From Adineta steineri (lineage: Eukaryota > Rotifera > Eurotatoria > Adinetida > Adinetidae): 64,000 nucleotides of DNA. The stretch is taken from the NCBI GenBank assembly GCA_905250115.1, contig CAJNOI010000011.1, positions 951,414 through 1,015,413 of the forward strand. Direction: 5' to 3'. A model generated the notes under the pieces. That model did no database searches. It was given only the letters and a program-made list of their open reading frames with translations, and was not told the DNA's origin. A program made the translations under genes and the position numbers. Positions 35,706-47,473 of the stretch are shown here, piece by piece; the first letter of the stretch is position 1; the number at the start of each line of letters is the position of its first letter.

Positions 35706-36413
35706 GGCGTGCGTGTGGATGTTATAGTTATCCCACATCTTCGCCAAACGCTGTTTTAGTAAACCAACTGTCAACTGTATTACTGCATTCCGAACATTGC
35801 CGTTTAGTATATCAAAGAACGTTTTATTAGTATCTACAATAAGGAAATTATATAGAGCATCATCAGTAGACAATCATTAGTCTACATTTTAAATGTGATG
35901 ATCAATTACACATTTTCTGGAGACTGTTCGACTATGAGCTTTTTAAATATTTCTCTTTAGTTTTATCGAAAATCTTCTGAGTAGTTGTAAATAACGATGT
36001 CATTCATAGGTTTATTCAAATAGTCAAAAAAAAATAAGGTAATAACAAACGAATGAAAGAATCACCTTTAATCGCACCTGATCATATTATTATTCTTTGA
36101 TCGATTTTTTCTAATATTCATTTATAAATGTGTGCTGTGAGGTAGTGATGCTATAGAATATTGTTGTCTATTAGAGAAAGATTCTCTTTTATCCTTCATA
36201 ACAAATGGAATGTGGGTGTAGATGTCTTAAGGAATCTTTCTTAAGGCTATTTTCTGAATCAAGAAGGTATACACTTAAATGTTCATTAGAATATATTTAT
36301 TAGTGATAAATGATATAGAATGAAAAGCAATCGTAAAATGAAATCAAACTCGCAAACTAATCAGTTGATAGTTAATAGTTGGTACTTCTCATTAGATTCC
36401 ATAGTAGTGGAAA

Positions 36414-36488
36414 CTCATGAGGGTAAATATAACTGAGTGTAGATACTGATGTGATTCTTTACACTCACATCCGCACTCATGTACTCAT
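36414..36488. repeat. Telomere-like hairpin 7
   Basis: Left arm ACTCATGAGGGTAAATATAA with GAGTGTAGATACTGATGTG, right arm ACACTCACATCCGCACTCAT. Less G-rich than most members. Confidence 0.5.
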
Positions 36489-36734
36489 ACTATTATTTTG
36501 ATCAAAAGATAGAATCAGCTTAATTTTCATTGATTTAAGCAAAAGAAAACAATACAAGAAGCTGAAAGTATAAGCATTAATGAGTGTGCGTGAAACATTG
36601 ATAATAAAAAAATGTTGGTATCGAACGAACATTGTTATTTGCTCCATATTGTTAAGTGGCTAATCATAGAATAATGTTGTTGGTAGAGTACCGATATGTC
36701 AATAAGGATACTGAGTATGTTAGAGAAATAAATT

Positions 36735-39700
36735 TTAACAGTGAAGGAGAACACTGACGGTGTTTCCATCATAGTTTGTGGCGATAATATCGGGCTTGTT
36801 GTCACCGTTCACATCGGCTATTGCTACTGATTGTGGACTTACGCCAACTGAGTAACTAATTTGAGGCGAAAAAGTGCCATTGCCTGTGTTGAGAAGCAAA
36901 CTGACGGTGCCTGAATGTTTATTTGCAGTGACAATATCGGGTTTACTGTCGCTGTTCACATCGGCTACAGCTACTGACCATGGAGCAACACCAGCTGAGT
37001 AAGTAACTTGAGGAGAAAAAGTGCCGTTGCTTCTGTTGAGAAGAACACTGACGGTGTTTGAAGGGGAATTTGTAGTAACAATATCAGGTTGTTTGTCGCT
37101 GTTCACATCAGCTACTGCTACTGTCACTGGATGTGCACTAACTGCGTAAGTAACTCGAGTAGAAAAAGTACCATTGCCTCTGTTGAGAAGAACACTGATG
37201 GTGTTTGAAATGTAACTTGCAGTGACAATATCGGGTTTACTGTCGCTGTTCACATCAGCTACCGCTACTGACGCTGAATTCCCATCAACTGCGTAAGTAG
37301 TTTGAGGTGAAAAAGTACCATTGCCTGTGTTCAGGAGGATACTGACAGTTTCGTCATTCATATTTGTAGTGACAATATCGGATTTGTTGTCGCTGTTCAC
37401 ATCAGCTACTGCTACTGCCACTGGATGTGCACTAACTGCATAAGTAACTTGAGTAGAAAAAGTACCATTGCCTCTGTTGAGAAGAACACTGATGGTGTTT
37501 GAACCGTAATTTGCAGTGACAATATCGGGTTTATTGTCGTCGTTCACATCGGCTACTGCTACTCCCGTTGGCTGTGCATCAACTGAGTAAACAGTTGGAG
37601 GAGAAAAAATGCCGTTGCCTGTATTGAGAAGAACACTGACGATGTTTATATATCTATTTGTAATAACAATATCTGGTTGATTGTCGTTGTTCACATCGGC
37701 TACTACTATTGGTTCTGGACCTTGAGCAACTGAGTAAATAGTTTGGTTAAGAAATATACTATTACAAGCTGAAAAACAAGAAAAAAAAGATTTAGATTAT
37801 AGTTTTTATCATTAAAAAATAATATTTCATCGTCTTATTCTAATTGATCTGCAAAAGTTTAGCTCAAATCAAAGCGAACTAATCCACCAATAAAATTATT
37901 CCACTATGTGTATGATCAATTGTGATCTTCTACAATCCCGCTACTTACATCGTTTTTCCGATATTATTTATCATCATGAACGACATTTTAATCTATATCA
38001 ACATTAGCACAGTTATTAACCTAGAATTCAGTTAATACATTTGTCTCTTCTGCATTCGTTTTTTTGTGTGACATCATTCTTTTCAATGTCTTTTCAATAC
38101 AAAACTAATTTTGTGACATTCTAAACATATTCTGACGAATACATATGTGGAGATGAGCTAACACTTTGCAGCGATTACTATATTATGTCTTTACTAAACA
38201 TAGCTTCTAGAAAAGACTAAAACTTCGATGGAACCTTACTAAAAAGATACTTCTATTCTATTTTTGTAATATCCAGGGAATCCATTGAAGATCTTCCAGT
38301 CATATGATAGGTCGCTTTATTCGAGTGTAGAGGTGTAAGCCGTGTGGCTAAGCCGCCGTCGCCGCCGATGAACTATAAAAATTTAAAGCCGCCGCCAGCC
38401 GTGCCTGAATAAGTTTTTAAAAATTAAGCCGCCGCGCCGCTGAGGCACTTTAGTTACAGCCGCCGCGCCGCCGATGGTATTCGAAATTTTAAAACTTTTG
38501 AGCCGCCGCCAGCCGACATTTAAGATTTTATTTATCTTTTTGCATATCTTTTTTAGTCATGTACATTTCTGATGAACTTCTATATTTTTATTTAGTATTC
38601 AGCTTAATATTAGTTATGTACTTCGTTAATTTGAGATGTTAAATAGAGTTTCTAAAAATATTCGTTTGAAAATATAAGACTTTTTTAAACTTCAAGCCGC
38701 CACGCCGCCGAAGCATTTTCGCTACAGCCGCCGCGCCGCCGATGGCATTCGAAATTTTCAAATTTTCGAGCCGCCGCCAGCTGGCTACTTTAGAATGTCA
38801 CAGCCGCGCCGCCGAACATTTTAAAAAAATTTTTAAAACTTAGCGCCGCCGCCGATGACCCTACCGGCTTACACCTCTATTCGAGTGTACTTGAAAATCC
38901 CGTCACTAAAACGAACAGATATAAAATACCTCCGAGTATAAAATAAGAATGACTTATTCTTTCTGAGGTTTACATAGGCAGCTTAAACCGAACAAGAGGG
39001 ATCCAGGAGAAATAAAATTTGTCCTCTTTTACTTCTCTACAGAAGATAGTAGTTCTTTTAATACCTTTGGTCCTTAAAGCATCTATAGAAAAGTTACATT
39101 TAACACACAATGGTCGACATCTACATATAAAATTAAAAGTGAATAAATTTTATATTTCGTGAACCTATCGCCAGTTGCAGTAGCTTTAAGCTGAGTTCTC
39201 CGAAAAAGTCTCTGTATTTCATTCTAAACAAATCTATCTCATAAAGATAAAAGTAAATGAAATTATTTTAGTAATACTACAAACATATGACATGACTAAC
39301 TTTCAAAATGATATCCAAAAAGAAATGTTGTCTAAAAACTACTTGTCATCCATCTAACATATTCAGTAAATAAGAAACGAGAACTTTTAAGAGTATAGTT
39401 TCTCAAGCTGAAGAACAATTGATCAATTGGCAACTAAAAAAGGTACTATGCTTCGTGTGACATATTACTGACCGATTGATGTTTCTTCTGTTGATGATGT
39501 CGCTTCTGTTAATAGTAATGTTGCTTCTGCTGTTAATGATGTTTCTTTTGTTGATGATGTTGTTGTTGTTGCTGTTGTCGACGTTGATGACGTTATTGTT
39601 ATTGTTGTTGTTGCTAATGCCGTTGTTGTCAGTGATGTAGTTGAGGATGATGATGTTGTTGTTGACATTTTAGTTTTTACTATTGTTGCTGTTTGTGCTA

Positions 39701-40508
39701 TAGGTTGTTTTGCTGTCGTTGAGGGTTTAATTTCACTCTTCTCTCCGTTTGGCATAATTACATTATCAAAAGATGCCTGATTTATTTGATCTTGCGTTAT
39801 TTTAGCTCCTGACAAATCACTATTTGAAAAGTGTGCACCTGTCAGATTTGAGTTTCCAAAATCTACTCCCGATAGATTTACACCATTAAAACTAGCACAA
39901 AGTAAAGATGAACCATCAAATCTAACTTTATCCAATCGTCCTCCATCAAATGATGCACCATTTAAATTAACTGATGAAAATATTGCATTTGACATTGATA
40001 CTTGATCAAAAGAAACACATTGTAAGTTCAGCTTATTTAATACACCAGTTTCACTTGCTAGATGTACCTTATCAAAGTTTAACTCATTTAAACGAATTAT
40101 ATCATCTAATTTTGTCGTTCTACATCCATTACTACAATTATTTCTGCCAATTAATTGCTTTTCTTTAAGAAATTGTATAACATCTCCTTTCCGTATTGTA
40201 TCCCATTGACGATGAGCAGCACGATAATATGCATTTGCAAATGCCCATGGATTTTTTGTGTCATTGAGATAACCATCTTTATCTAATTTATAAATATTAT
40301 TTAAAAATTCATCATAAAGTGTTTGTTGTCTTAATTCTCTTGATTGTTCAAAATCAAACTTTTGTTTTTTCTCAGCTTCTCGTTTTTGTTGTTGAGACCC
40401 AATTGTAGTATAAATAGCAAGAGCTATGGGTATAGCAACTGAAGATATAATAGTTAATATGTCTTTTAATGTAAAATGCCAAAAAGATCGTTTGTTTAAA
40501 TCTACCAT
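36735..40508 (-). CDS. Membrane pentapeptide / Ser-Thr linker / FG-GAP repeat protein (two-exon model)
   Basis: Exon 39473-40508 starts with ATG and encodes an N-terminal TM helix (ILTIISSVAIPIALAIYTTI), a coiled Gln/Lys/Glu region, pentapeptide repeats (such as NLNGASFDGGRLDKVRFDG and SNLTGAHFSNSDLSGAKIT), the cap FDNVIMPNG, and a long Ser/Thr tail. Exon 36735-37768 encodes FG-GAP/VCBS repeats (unit VAVADVNSDNKPDIVTANY) ending SVLLHC. The donor at 39471-39472 leaves one base and the acceptor at 37769-37770 supplies two, so the join is in frame (689 aa). The FG-GAP gene at 14431-16285 joins its Ser/Thr exon to its repeat exon in the same phase. Predicted type II membrane protein with an extracellular propeller. 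If not joined, the first exon reads on to a TAA at 39465. The 1.7-kb intron contains a hAT element. Confidence 0.65.
38328..38879. mobile_element. Non-autonomous hAT-type element with perfect TIRs and 8-bp target duplication
   Basis: Terminal inverted repeats TAGAGGTGTAAGCCG (38328-38342) and CGGCTTACACCTCTA (38865-38879) are perfect. They are flanked by the direct repeat TTCGAGTG at 38320-38327 and 38880-38887. An 8-bp duplication and a TAGAGGTG-type tip are hAT hallmarks. The 552-bp interior has no coding frame. It is made of AT-rich stretches broken by clusters of GCCGCC(G/A) blocks, very unlike the rest of the window. Confidence 0.92.
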
Positions 40509-41869
40509 TGTGTCAATCTAATTCCATAAAGAGAAGTAAAATATTGTGATGTGTTCGAATAGAAAGAAAACACAATTGCTACTCTTAGCTAGTCTTTCTC
40601 TCTTTTGCCGTTTCTCTATTATTTAACAACATATTAAGTAACAGTTTTAATTATATTTTCAAAATCAAATGTTACAGAAAGATTCATTACAGACACAACA
40701 GTAATTAGAAAAATAATTTCTTGTTACTTTCAGTTTACTGAACGTTAAATTTGATCTAAAATAACAAAAATGTACAAATACTGATACATGACGACCGCTA
40801 GAGACAATGTAAGAAGAAAACTTATACTATTGATTTAATTATCGGAGACTTCTTTATATGTATGCATATAATAAAAAATCAAAGAAGTTAATTAATTCTT
40901 CGAAATAATAGAAAATATATTTTGAAAGTAACTGTGAAATGATCGGGTTATATCCATTACAACGTTCTACAAGAAAAAGAAAGGAAAAGGGATACTCTAG
41001 ATTGGACGAATGAGTTTTGTAATCAAATCCTTTATTCCACATAAACAATTATGAATAAATATTTTTCTTTGAGATTTTTTATATAAAAACCCTTGACATG
41101 TATAAGGTAGTCTAAAAATGTAGTAGAAATGGTTTTATAATTGTCTTAATTCATTTAAATTAATAATTCATCAAAATTAAGAATATAAATGTAAGCAAAA
41201 GACATTTGTTATGCGTAATAATAAAATGAAAAGAAAAGACTAAATTATCGATTGGATCAATCCATTTTATCTATGTCTTTCTCAATGAATTCTATTAAGT
41301 GCGAAAACATTATCGAAAAACTAATGAGTAAAAACAAGTTTTTTGAAACAGTATCGAATAAAAATAAACAAGGACAGTTATGGTTTGATGTCTTCATGTA
41401 TTTTAGTTACGAAAATAAATCTATATTATGTAAAGATCATCAAACACAATTTTCTTTTTCCGTGATGTTAAGTATTGAAATTTTGTTAACATTCTCATAA
41501 AATAAACAACACGTCGACAATATTCTTAAATTAACCAAATAAACAGTAATGATTTATCAACTTCTCCTAGTTTACTATTTTCTTTGATTTCTTTTGCTTA
41601 AGAGTTATTTTCCCTTCTTCTCACAACAAAATAGCAATATTATGTTAGATCTTGGTTTTAAATAAATGATAGAAAATTTTTTCAAACGAAAATAATCTAT
41701 AATAGATAGAATATTTGTTGATTCAAGTTGCTTGTATAATTGTGAATATTATTCATAATTGCATTATTTTAAATATAATTAGATCGATCATTTAAATGTT
41801 TATATGAAACATTTTGAAATTTAATTTTATGAAATTTTTAATACATCAATCATTTATATTATTATCTAA
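40509..41869. other. Intergenic region, no gene seen
   Basis: AT-rich. The open frames at 40854-41048 (-) and 41252-41500 (+) have no recognisable domain, and the latter has no ATG at its start. Confidence 0.5.
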
Positions 41870-41969
41870 AATCTGCAAGTTGAGATATTTTATTTAAGTC
41901 TTTTAAATCATTATATATGTCAACTGAAAACATAAAAATATGAAAACAGTATGAAAAATACCTTATAAT

Positions 41970-42560
41970 ATATGACGATTTCTTCATTATACAATATCCG
42001 TAGGGTCTAATATCATCAGCGTGTGGTATTCTTGAATGATCTCCGAATCCAGTTTTATCATCATCTATTTTTATTAAAGTCTTTGGATTAATTCGATTCT
42101 GAAGCACAATATAATATTGTTCTTAATTATGAGTAAAAGTAGAAGCATAAAGTTTTGCTATATTGATATCAGGTGTTGTGTAAACACCTCGTTCATAAGC
42201 AAAAATCGTATGTTTTGTTGGATGAGATGATACTGATCATTCATAAGGACTATTATTAGATTCAAGCCATATATCATTTTCATATTCCTCATCAACTTTA
42301 ATTGTAGACGTTTCCATCCATATGGCCGACGATATTCAATATCACCACGATTAGAACGTTTCCTTTAGCATTAATATTAGTAAAATCATAATCGTAATGT
42401 TCATCTCATGAACTTTCATCTAATGCTAAAATATCATTTGAATTCATAGCCCTTAAACATACAACATAACATATATTTCATTGAAATCTTGAACATCATC
42501 TTCATTTAACGAATCATCTTCATCAATTTCTTTTCCACAATAACTGTTGAGAGTGTCGGT
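41970..42560 (-). pseudogene. Decayed PARP/ART-like domain gene
   Basis: Reading the minus strand across several frames recovers a conserved-looking block: EYRRPYGWKR, then DEEYENDIWLESN, SSHPTKH, ERGVYTTPDINIAKLYAS, FQN-like VLQNRINPKTLIKI, and DDIRPYGYCI. The G-x-Y-x-x-P-x-x-x-x-A-x-x-Y pattern after a His-x-T-like segment resembles the NAD-binding core of PARP-type ADP-ribosyltransferases. The frame is broken by at least two shifts (near 42305 and 42360) and three stops. Two of those are TGA where Trp would be expected (SPYE-stop-SV and ESS-stop-DE). Function lost; the family call is moderate. Confidence 0.6.
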
Positions 42561-42624
42561 GTGATTAAAAGTGGCGACGAAGACTTATGATTTGCTCAGA
42601 TTTTCACCCATATCCACACCCTCA
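42547..42624. repeat. Telomere-like hairpin 8
   Basis: Left arm TTGAGAGTGTCGGTGTG, right arm CCATATCCACACCCTCAAA, with a loop of about 45 nt. It sits at the 5' edge of the PARP-like pseudogene. Confidence 0.6.
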
Positions 42625-42929
42625 AATCATTTTAATCTAATAAGATATGAAATAATTCAATAAGATCTAATATAATTCAATAAATCTTGAATAACTTTAA
42701 TTAGAATTTAATAATTTTTATGTAAATTATTAACAATTTTTGTTAAAATGTTGATCATCTGAAACTAATTAAAATGTTGATAAGAAACCTTTCTTATTAT
42801 TTAAAAAAATATTTCAAGTTATTCAAATGAGAAACTTTTTTCTTAAGAAATTCTAATTTGAATTGTCAGTATGAATTAAAAAATGAAAAAAACACCTTTA
42901 AATTATTTTATTTTTATTTCTTATTTTAT

Positions 42930-44339
42930 TTATGAAAAAAAATGAAAACTTGAAATAAGTAAATCAAATTTTTGAACGCGATTGCTGGCAAAATCAGCAA
43001 TATAAATATTGCTTTCATGATCAAAAGATAAACCACATGGACTATACAACTGAGTTAATTGATTTTCTTGACCATTTCCACCTACAACAATTTGTCCTTC
43101 ATTTGCATTATGTTTCCGTTCAACAATGCGTTGATTATAAGAATTAGCGATGAAAATATTTTTCTTGTCATCAATAAAGATTCCAATAGGACCATGAAAT
43201 CGATTCAATTTTTGTCCTCGTCCACGTCCGTATCCACCAGCTACAGTAATAGCATTTTGTTTCCATTCGTTGAATTTTGATTCTAGAGAAGAAGAAGAAA
43301 ATTTTGTTTTTTATCGAAAAAAAAGAAAAGGTTAGTTTTCAATGAAACTTTGAGTTTGTTTTTTTTGTTAAAGTTGAATTTTGAATAGAGTTTTGATAAA
43401 AATGTGTAATAAAAAGACAAATTTTATTCTATATTTATTGTTTTTCGAATCGAAATTTTAAAGAGAAAGAATATTTTTATTGGAACATCTAGCTTATTTG
43501 TGATACAAATTAACGAATATTTAATTTGAAAAGAAAAGAAAAATTGAAAATAAGAAAAGACGTCGCTGTCTGATTTTCTGTAAAATAAAATTTAAAAATA
43601 ATTCAATTTTGTTTTTATCTATCAAACATATTTTTTTAAACTCTGAAGAAAAATTAATTTTTTCTTTTAGTATTATTTCATATTCTATTATTCTTTTCTT
43701 TTACATACAGATAAACTGAATTTTTTATTTCTATGAATTCTATTATTATTGATTAAATAAATCAATAGTATTCTAAATTGTTTTTATCTTCTTCGTCATC
43801 ACTTTCCTTTGTTTTTATAGATTTTTAATATAAATTCTTAGAAAATGAGAATTACTCCGCTATAAATTATTTCTTAAAAACTTACTTTTTAATGCAACAA
43901 TTGAAATCTCATTAATAAATGATGGCGAACCTTGTTGAATAGAAGTATTCGACGGATCATTTAGTTGTTGTCTGATTTCCATTAATTTATTCTTCAAGTA
44001 ATTCAACTCCTTTTCATTAAATACCTTGTCTTTATAAACTTGTTTTATTTGTTCATGTAAGTCATTAAATTGTTTTTAAACGTCCCCAGGTCAATCATTA
44101 CGAACTTCGCAAACGATTGAATACGACTGTATCCAGAAAAAATACGACCATATACGATCGTATTTCACTGTTGTTTGTTTAAATGCACCATAACTATCAG
44201 TAATATCACGGGATTCTTCATGTAATCTTTAATAATGTCCCGTTAAATCAATAAAACAATATTTTTTTGAACATCCATCACAAAGACAAGTAATTCTTTC
44301 TTTGTTACATGTACAACAGAATGTTTTATCACTTGCCAT
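42930..44339 (-). pseudogene. B-box / coiled-coil / NHL-repeat gene, disrupted (copy 1)
   Basis: From the ATG at 44339: zinc-binding B-box-like motif CCTCNKERITCLCDGCSKKYC, broken by a TAA in the following helix (GHY-stop-RLH). A coiled-coil exon is then interrupted near 44070-44170 by about 90 nt of unrelated sequence with stops. The donor at 43885 (GTAAGT) joins in phase to 42930-43282, which encodes NHL repeats (GPIGIFIDDKKNIFIANSYN; SPCGLSFDHESNIYIADFAS) and stops after two or three repeats instead of the usual five or six. TRIM-NHL-like proteins bind RNA or partners through the propeller. This copy looks non-functional. Confidence 0.7.
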
Positions 44340-44791
44340 TTTTTGTTTGAATAGAAATCTAGAGAAAAAATGAATATCTATTTGTCTATTTTTTCAAATA
44401 TAAACTTGAGAAAATGTCTATGTACACACGTGTCCATGGTTAGTCGACTATGCACACGCAAGTGTATGTCGCTGACTAACTATTTACATAGCTAGGTTTA
44501 ACCATTTTACTAGTAAATATAAAACCATATAATTTTTATTGAAAGAGAATTTGCCTTTTGAAACAAACTGACAAATATTTAATTTGAAAAGAAAAGAAAT
44601 GAAGTTGAAAATGAGAAAAGATTTTCTTAATCTTTTTTGTCAAATAAATTTAATTTTCTATTTCTATTAATACTATTCTTATTCATTTCATTTAGAGATG
44701 AGTGAATCAAATTCTCAATATTTTTTTATTTTCTTCATCATTTTTCTTTGTTTTCATAGTTGTTTAATATAAATTCATAGCAAAATGAGGA

Positions 44792-45340
44792 TTATCCAGT
44801 TAGAAAGTATTTTAAAATCTTACTTTTTGACAAAATAGTTGAAATTTCGTTCATGTATGATTTTAAATCTTTTGTAATAAAAACATTTGATAGATTCTCT
44901 GATTCTTCAATAAGTTCAGATAATTTGTTTCTGAAATGAATTACATCGATATCATTAAATTCTTTTTCTTCACCAATTTGATTAATTTGTTCTTTTAAAT
45001 CTGTAAATTTCATTTCAATATCATTAATACATATTTCTGATAATTTAACAACAATTACTCTATATTCTTGTGCTTTTTTTTTAATTTTCCCGATTAATTT
45101 TAATTCCCATTGATGAATTCGTTCTATCAATTGATGACTTTGTGGATTTTGTTGTTATTCATTAATTATTTGTTTAAATGCACCATAACGATCAGTAATA
45201 TTACGAAATTCTTCATGTAATAATTCACGATGTGTTGTTAAATCAACTAAACAATATCTTTTTGAACATCCATAACAAACAAAAGTAATTTTCTTTTCAT
45301 TACATGTGAAACACAGTAATTTTTCACTGGTCGTTGCCAT
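44792..45340 (-). pseudogene. B-box / coiled-coil gene lacking NHL repeats (copy 2)
   Basis: The ATG at 45340 starts MATTSEKLLC and an intact B-box-like CFTCNEKK...CYGCSKRYC...H...LH pattern. An in-frame TAA at 45155-45157 stands where copy 1-like genes would have Gln, splitting the B-box from a good coiled coil (ERIHQWELKLIGKIKKKAQE onward). A GTAAG donor (position about 44823) exists as in copy 1, but no NHL exon follows before copy 1 begins. Upstream flanks of the two copies (44345-44545 and 45340-45540) are nearly the same, so this is a roughly 1-kb tandem duplication. Confidence 0.7.
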
Positions 45341-45540
45341 TGAATAGAAATCTAGAGAAAAAAATAAATATCTATTTGTCTTTTTTTTCAAATATAAATT
45401 TGAGAAAATGTCTATGTACACACGTGCCCAGGGTTAGTCGACTATGTACACACAAGTGTATGTCGCTGACTAACTATTCACATAGCTAGGTTTAATCATT
45501 TTACTAATAGATATAAAGCCATATACTTTTATCTTATATG

Positions 45541-46006
45541 TATTTCTCTTTTCGATAATTTTATTTAATTCTGTCGTGCACGTGGTATTTAAAAATAAAA
45601 TTCGTAATATAATCGAGCCGATTCTTGATTTTGTCGTGGTCCATCTTTTATCTTGTGAAAATTGAATGTTTATTTAAATAAACTTTTTAGAATTTTTAAA
45701 TGAAAACTATTTTTATGATAAATACTAAATTAAATTTATTTTATTTGTAAAAGATAAAATAAAATAGTTTTAATGATTAAATATCATAATAATCATGACT
45801 ATTTAATAAAAATCAACTTAATTGTTTAAATTGTAAAATGATAAGAAACTATCTTTTGATTTATTAAACCATCGAAAATATGTTAAAGAATTTCGACAAA
45901 AAAAATCTATTCTATCATAAATAATTTTTATTTCATATTCAATTCGGCCTATTGAAAGTAAGAAAAAATCTTTATTATTTATTTTACTTTGATTCAATTA
46001 TATATG
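45541..46006. other. Intergenic region, no gene seen
   Basis: Very AT-rich sequence left of the foldback element. No coding frame or other repeat noticed. Confidence 0.5.
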
Positions 46007-46476
46007 TATATGTTGTAGGCAAAATTAGAATTCCAGTTCTGCCTGGGCAAAATTAGAATATTATCGATTTCGATTATAAAACTTGAGTAAAAATCAGTAA
46101 GGGAAATAGATAAAAGTCTAAGACTAATAGTGAGGGTGAGGGCGAGTGTGTCGTACAGGATTCAAGTGTTAGTCTATTTTAGACCACCAGAATTCTCATA
46201 AACAATGAGGTTTTGACTAAAACTGAGGTTTTCCGCGATTATTCACTGTCACTTTTACCCTCCTCCTCGCTCTCGTATTCAAAGTTCAACATCCTCATCA
46301 ACACCTTCGCCCTCACTATTAGTCTTAGACTTTTATCTATTTCCCTTACTGATTTTTACTCAAGTTTTATAGTCGAAATCGATAATATTCTAATTTTGCC
46401 TAGGCAGAACTGGAATTCTAATTCTGCCTGGGCAAATTCCGAATTTGACTGAATTCTAATTTTCCCTACAACATAT
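46007..46476. mobile_element. Foldback (long inverted-repeat) element
   Basis: The left arm, about 46008-46143, and the right arm, about 46303-46476, are near-perfect reverse complements over more than 120 bp (core AAAATCAGTAAGGGAAATAG / CTATTTCCCTTACTGATTTT). The right arm has an extra 35-nt partial duplication of the GAATTCCAGTTCTGCC-type segment. The outer tips are ATATGTTGTAGG and CCCTACAACATAT. The central loop carries a G/T-rich then C-rich stretch like the hairpin family. No transposase; no certain target duplication. Confidence 0.85.
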
Positions 46477-46478
46477 AT

Positions 46479-47445
46479 AAATGACCTTCTCAGACATATT
46501 TACATTTCTAATTCTTTACGAGAATGTTCCCTTTAATAAAAGAAAAATAACCTCTATGGAGTTGAATTATGATAGTGTCGAACGTGGCCTCGTATGATGA
46601 AGAAAAAGTGAGAAAACTGCAATATATATACCGATATGTTAGCAAAACATGATCTAGTTGAATTAATCAATGAGTATTCATCATTAATAAGAAAGAAATG
46701 AAAAGAACAATCGTTTATTTATGCTGCGTTGATCAATTTAGATACAGTAAATATATGATGAATTATAATTTATTTTATAATGTAAAAAAATCAATTATAG
46801 TCTTCTGATCTCGGATTCAGAGTAAGAGAGAAATTATTTGTTGAGATGTCTTACAATGATTTCTCATTTCTCAATCACCACGTTTAAGCGTTTGATAGAG
46901 AATACTATAAGATACCGAAATAGATCAATTAAATTGAATGTATGCGTCCATTCTTGATATTTATATATAATGAAAATGATTAAATGTTATTTTCTACTTC
47001 TATATTTTGAGATCGAATATGAATAATAGTCTACGATCGATGATGAGAAAAAAACAGAGATATACGACTATACGGTAGAGAACAATTTAATAAATAACAT
47101 TCTATTCTTATCCATTTTGCATTAGTGTGCTTTTTTCAGGTTTACTTAACTTCATTTATAGAAGATCATCCAAATCAATTGAATTAATAAATAGTATACA
47201 TTTTTATTTTATTATAATTCATTCATTTGATGAATAGTTGTAATATTTTGTTTTGAAAAGAAAATGCACTCATAAAGCATAAAGTAATAGATACAAAAAG
47301 TAAAAGTAATTATATTTATTCTATATTAACTAGTGATAAGTTCAATTAATAATGTAAAAATCGATCTAAACCCTGAAGAAATAATCGAAATCAAGATAAG
47401 ATTGATCTTGCTCTATATGATCTAAATTAATACAAAAAACTACAC
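46479..47445 (+). repeat. Dispersed repeat R1, copy 2
   Basis: Same orientation as 30355-31345. Begins AATGACCTTCTCAGACATAT immediately after the foldback element and ends near ATTAATACAAAAAACTACAC. Slightly shorter than copy 1 owing to internal deletions. Confidence 0.8.
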
Positions 47446-47473
47446 TTACGAGGGAACATTCCCAACTGAAGGA

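Larger units (their letters stand above)
35322..36734. other. Intergenic region, no gene seen
   Basis: Contains repeat R2 copy 1 (35520-35705) and a telomere-like hairpin (36414-36488), plus a single G/T arm near 36211. The short open frames at 35210-35873 have no domain support. Confidence 0.55.

Noticed and set aside
46213-46452. 79-codon plus-strand open frame
   Set aside because: It lies across the loop and right arm of the foldback element; the openness comes from the inverted repeat, and it has no domain.
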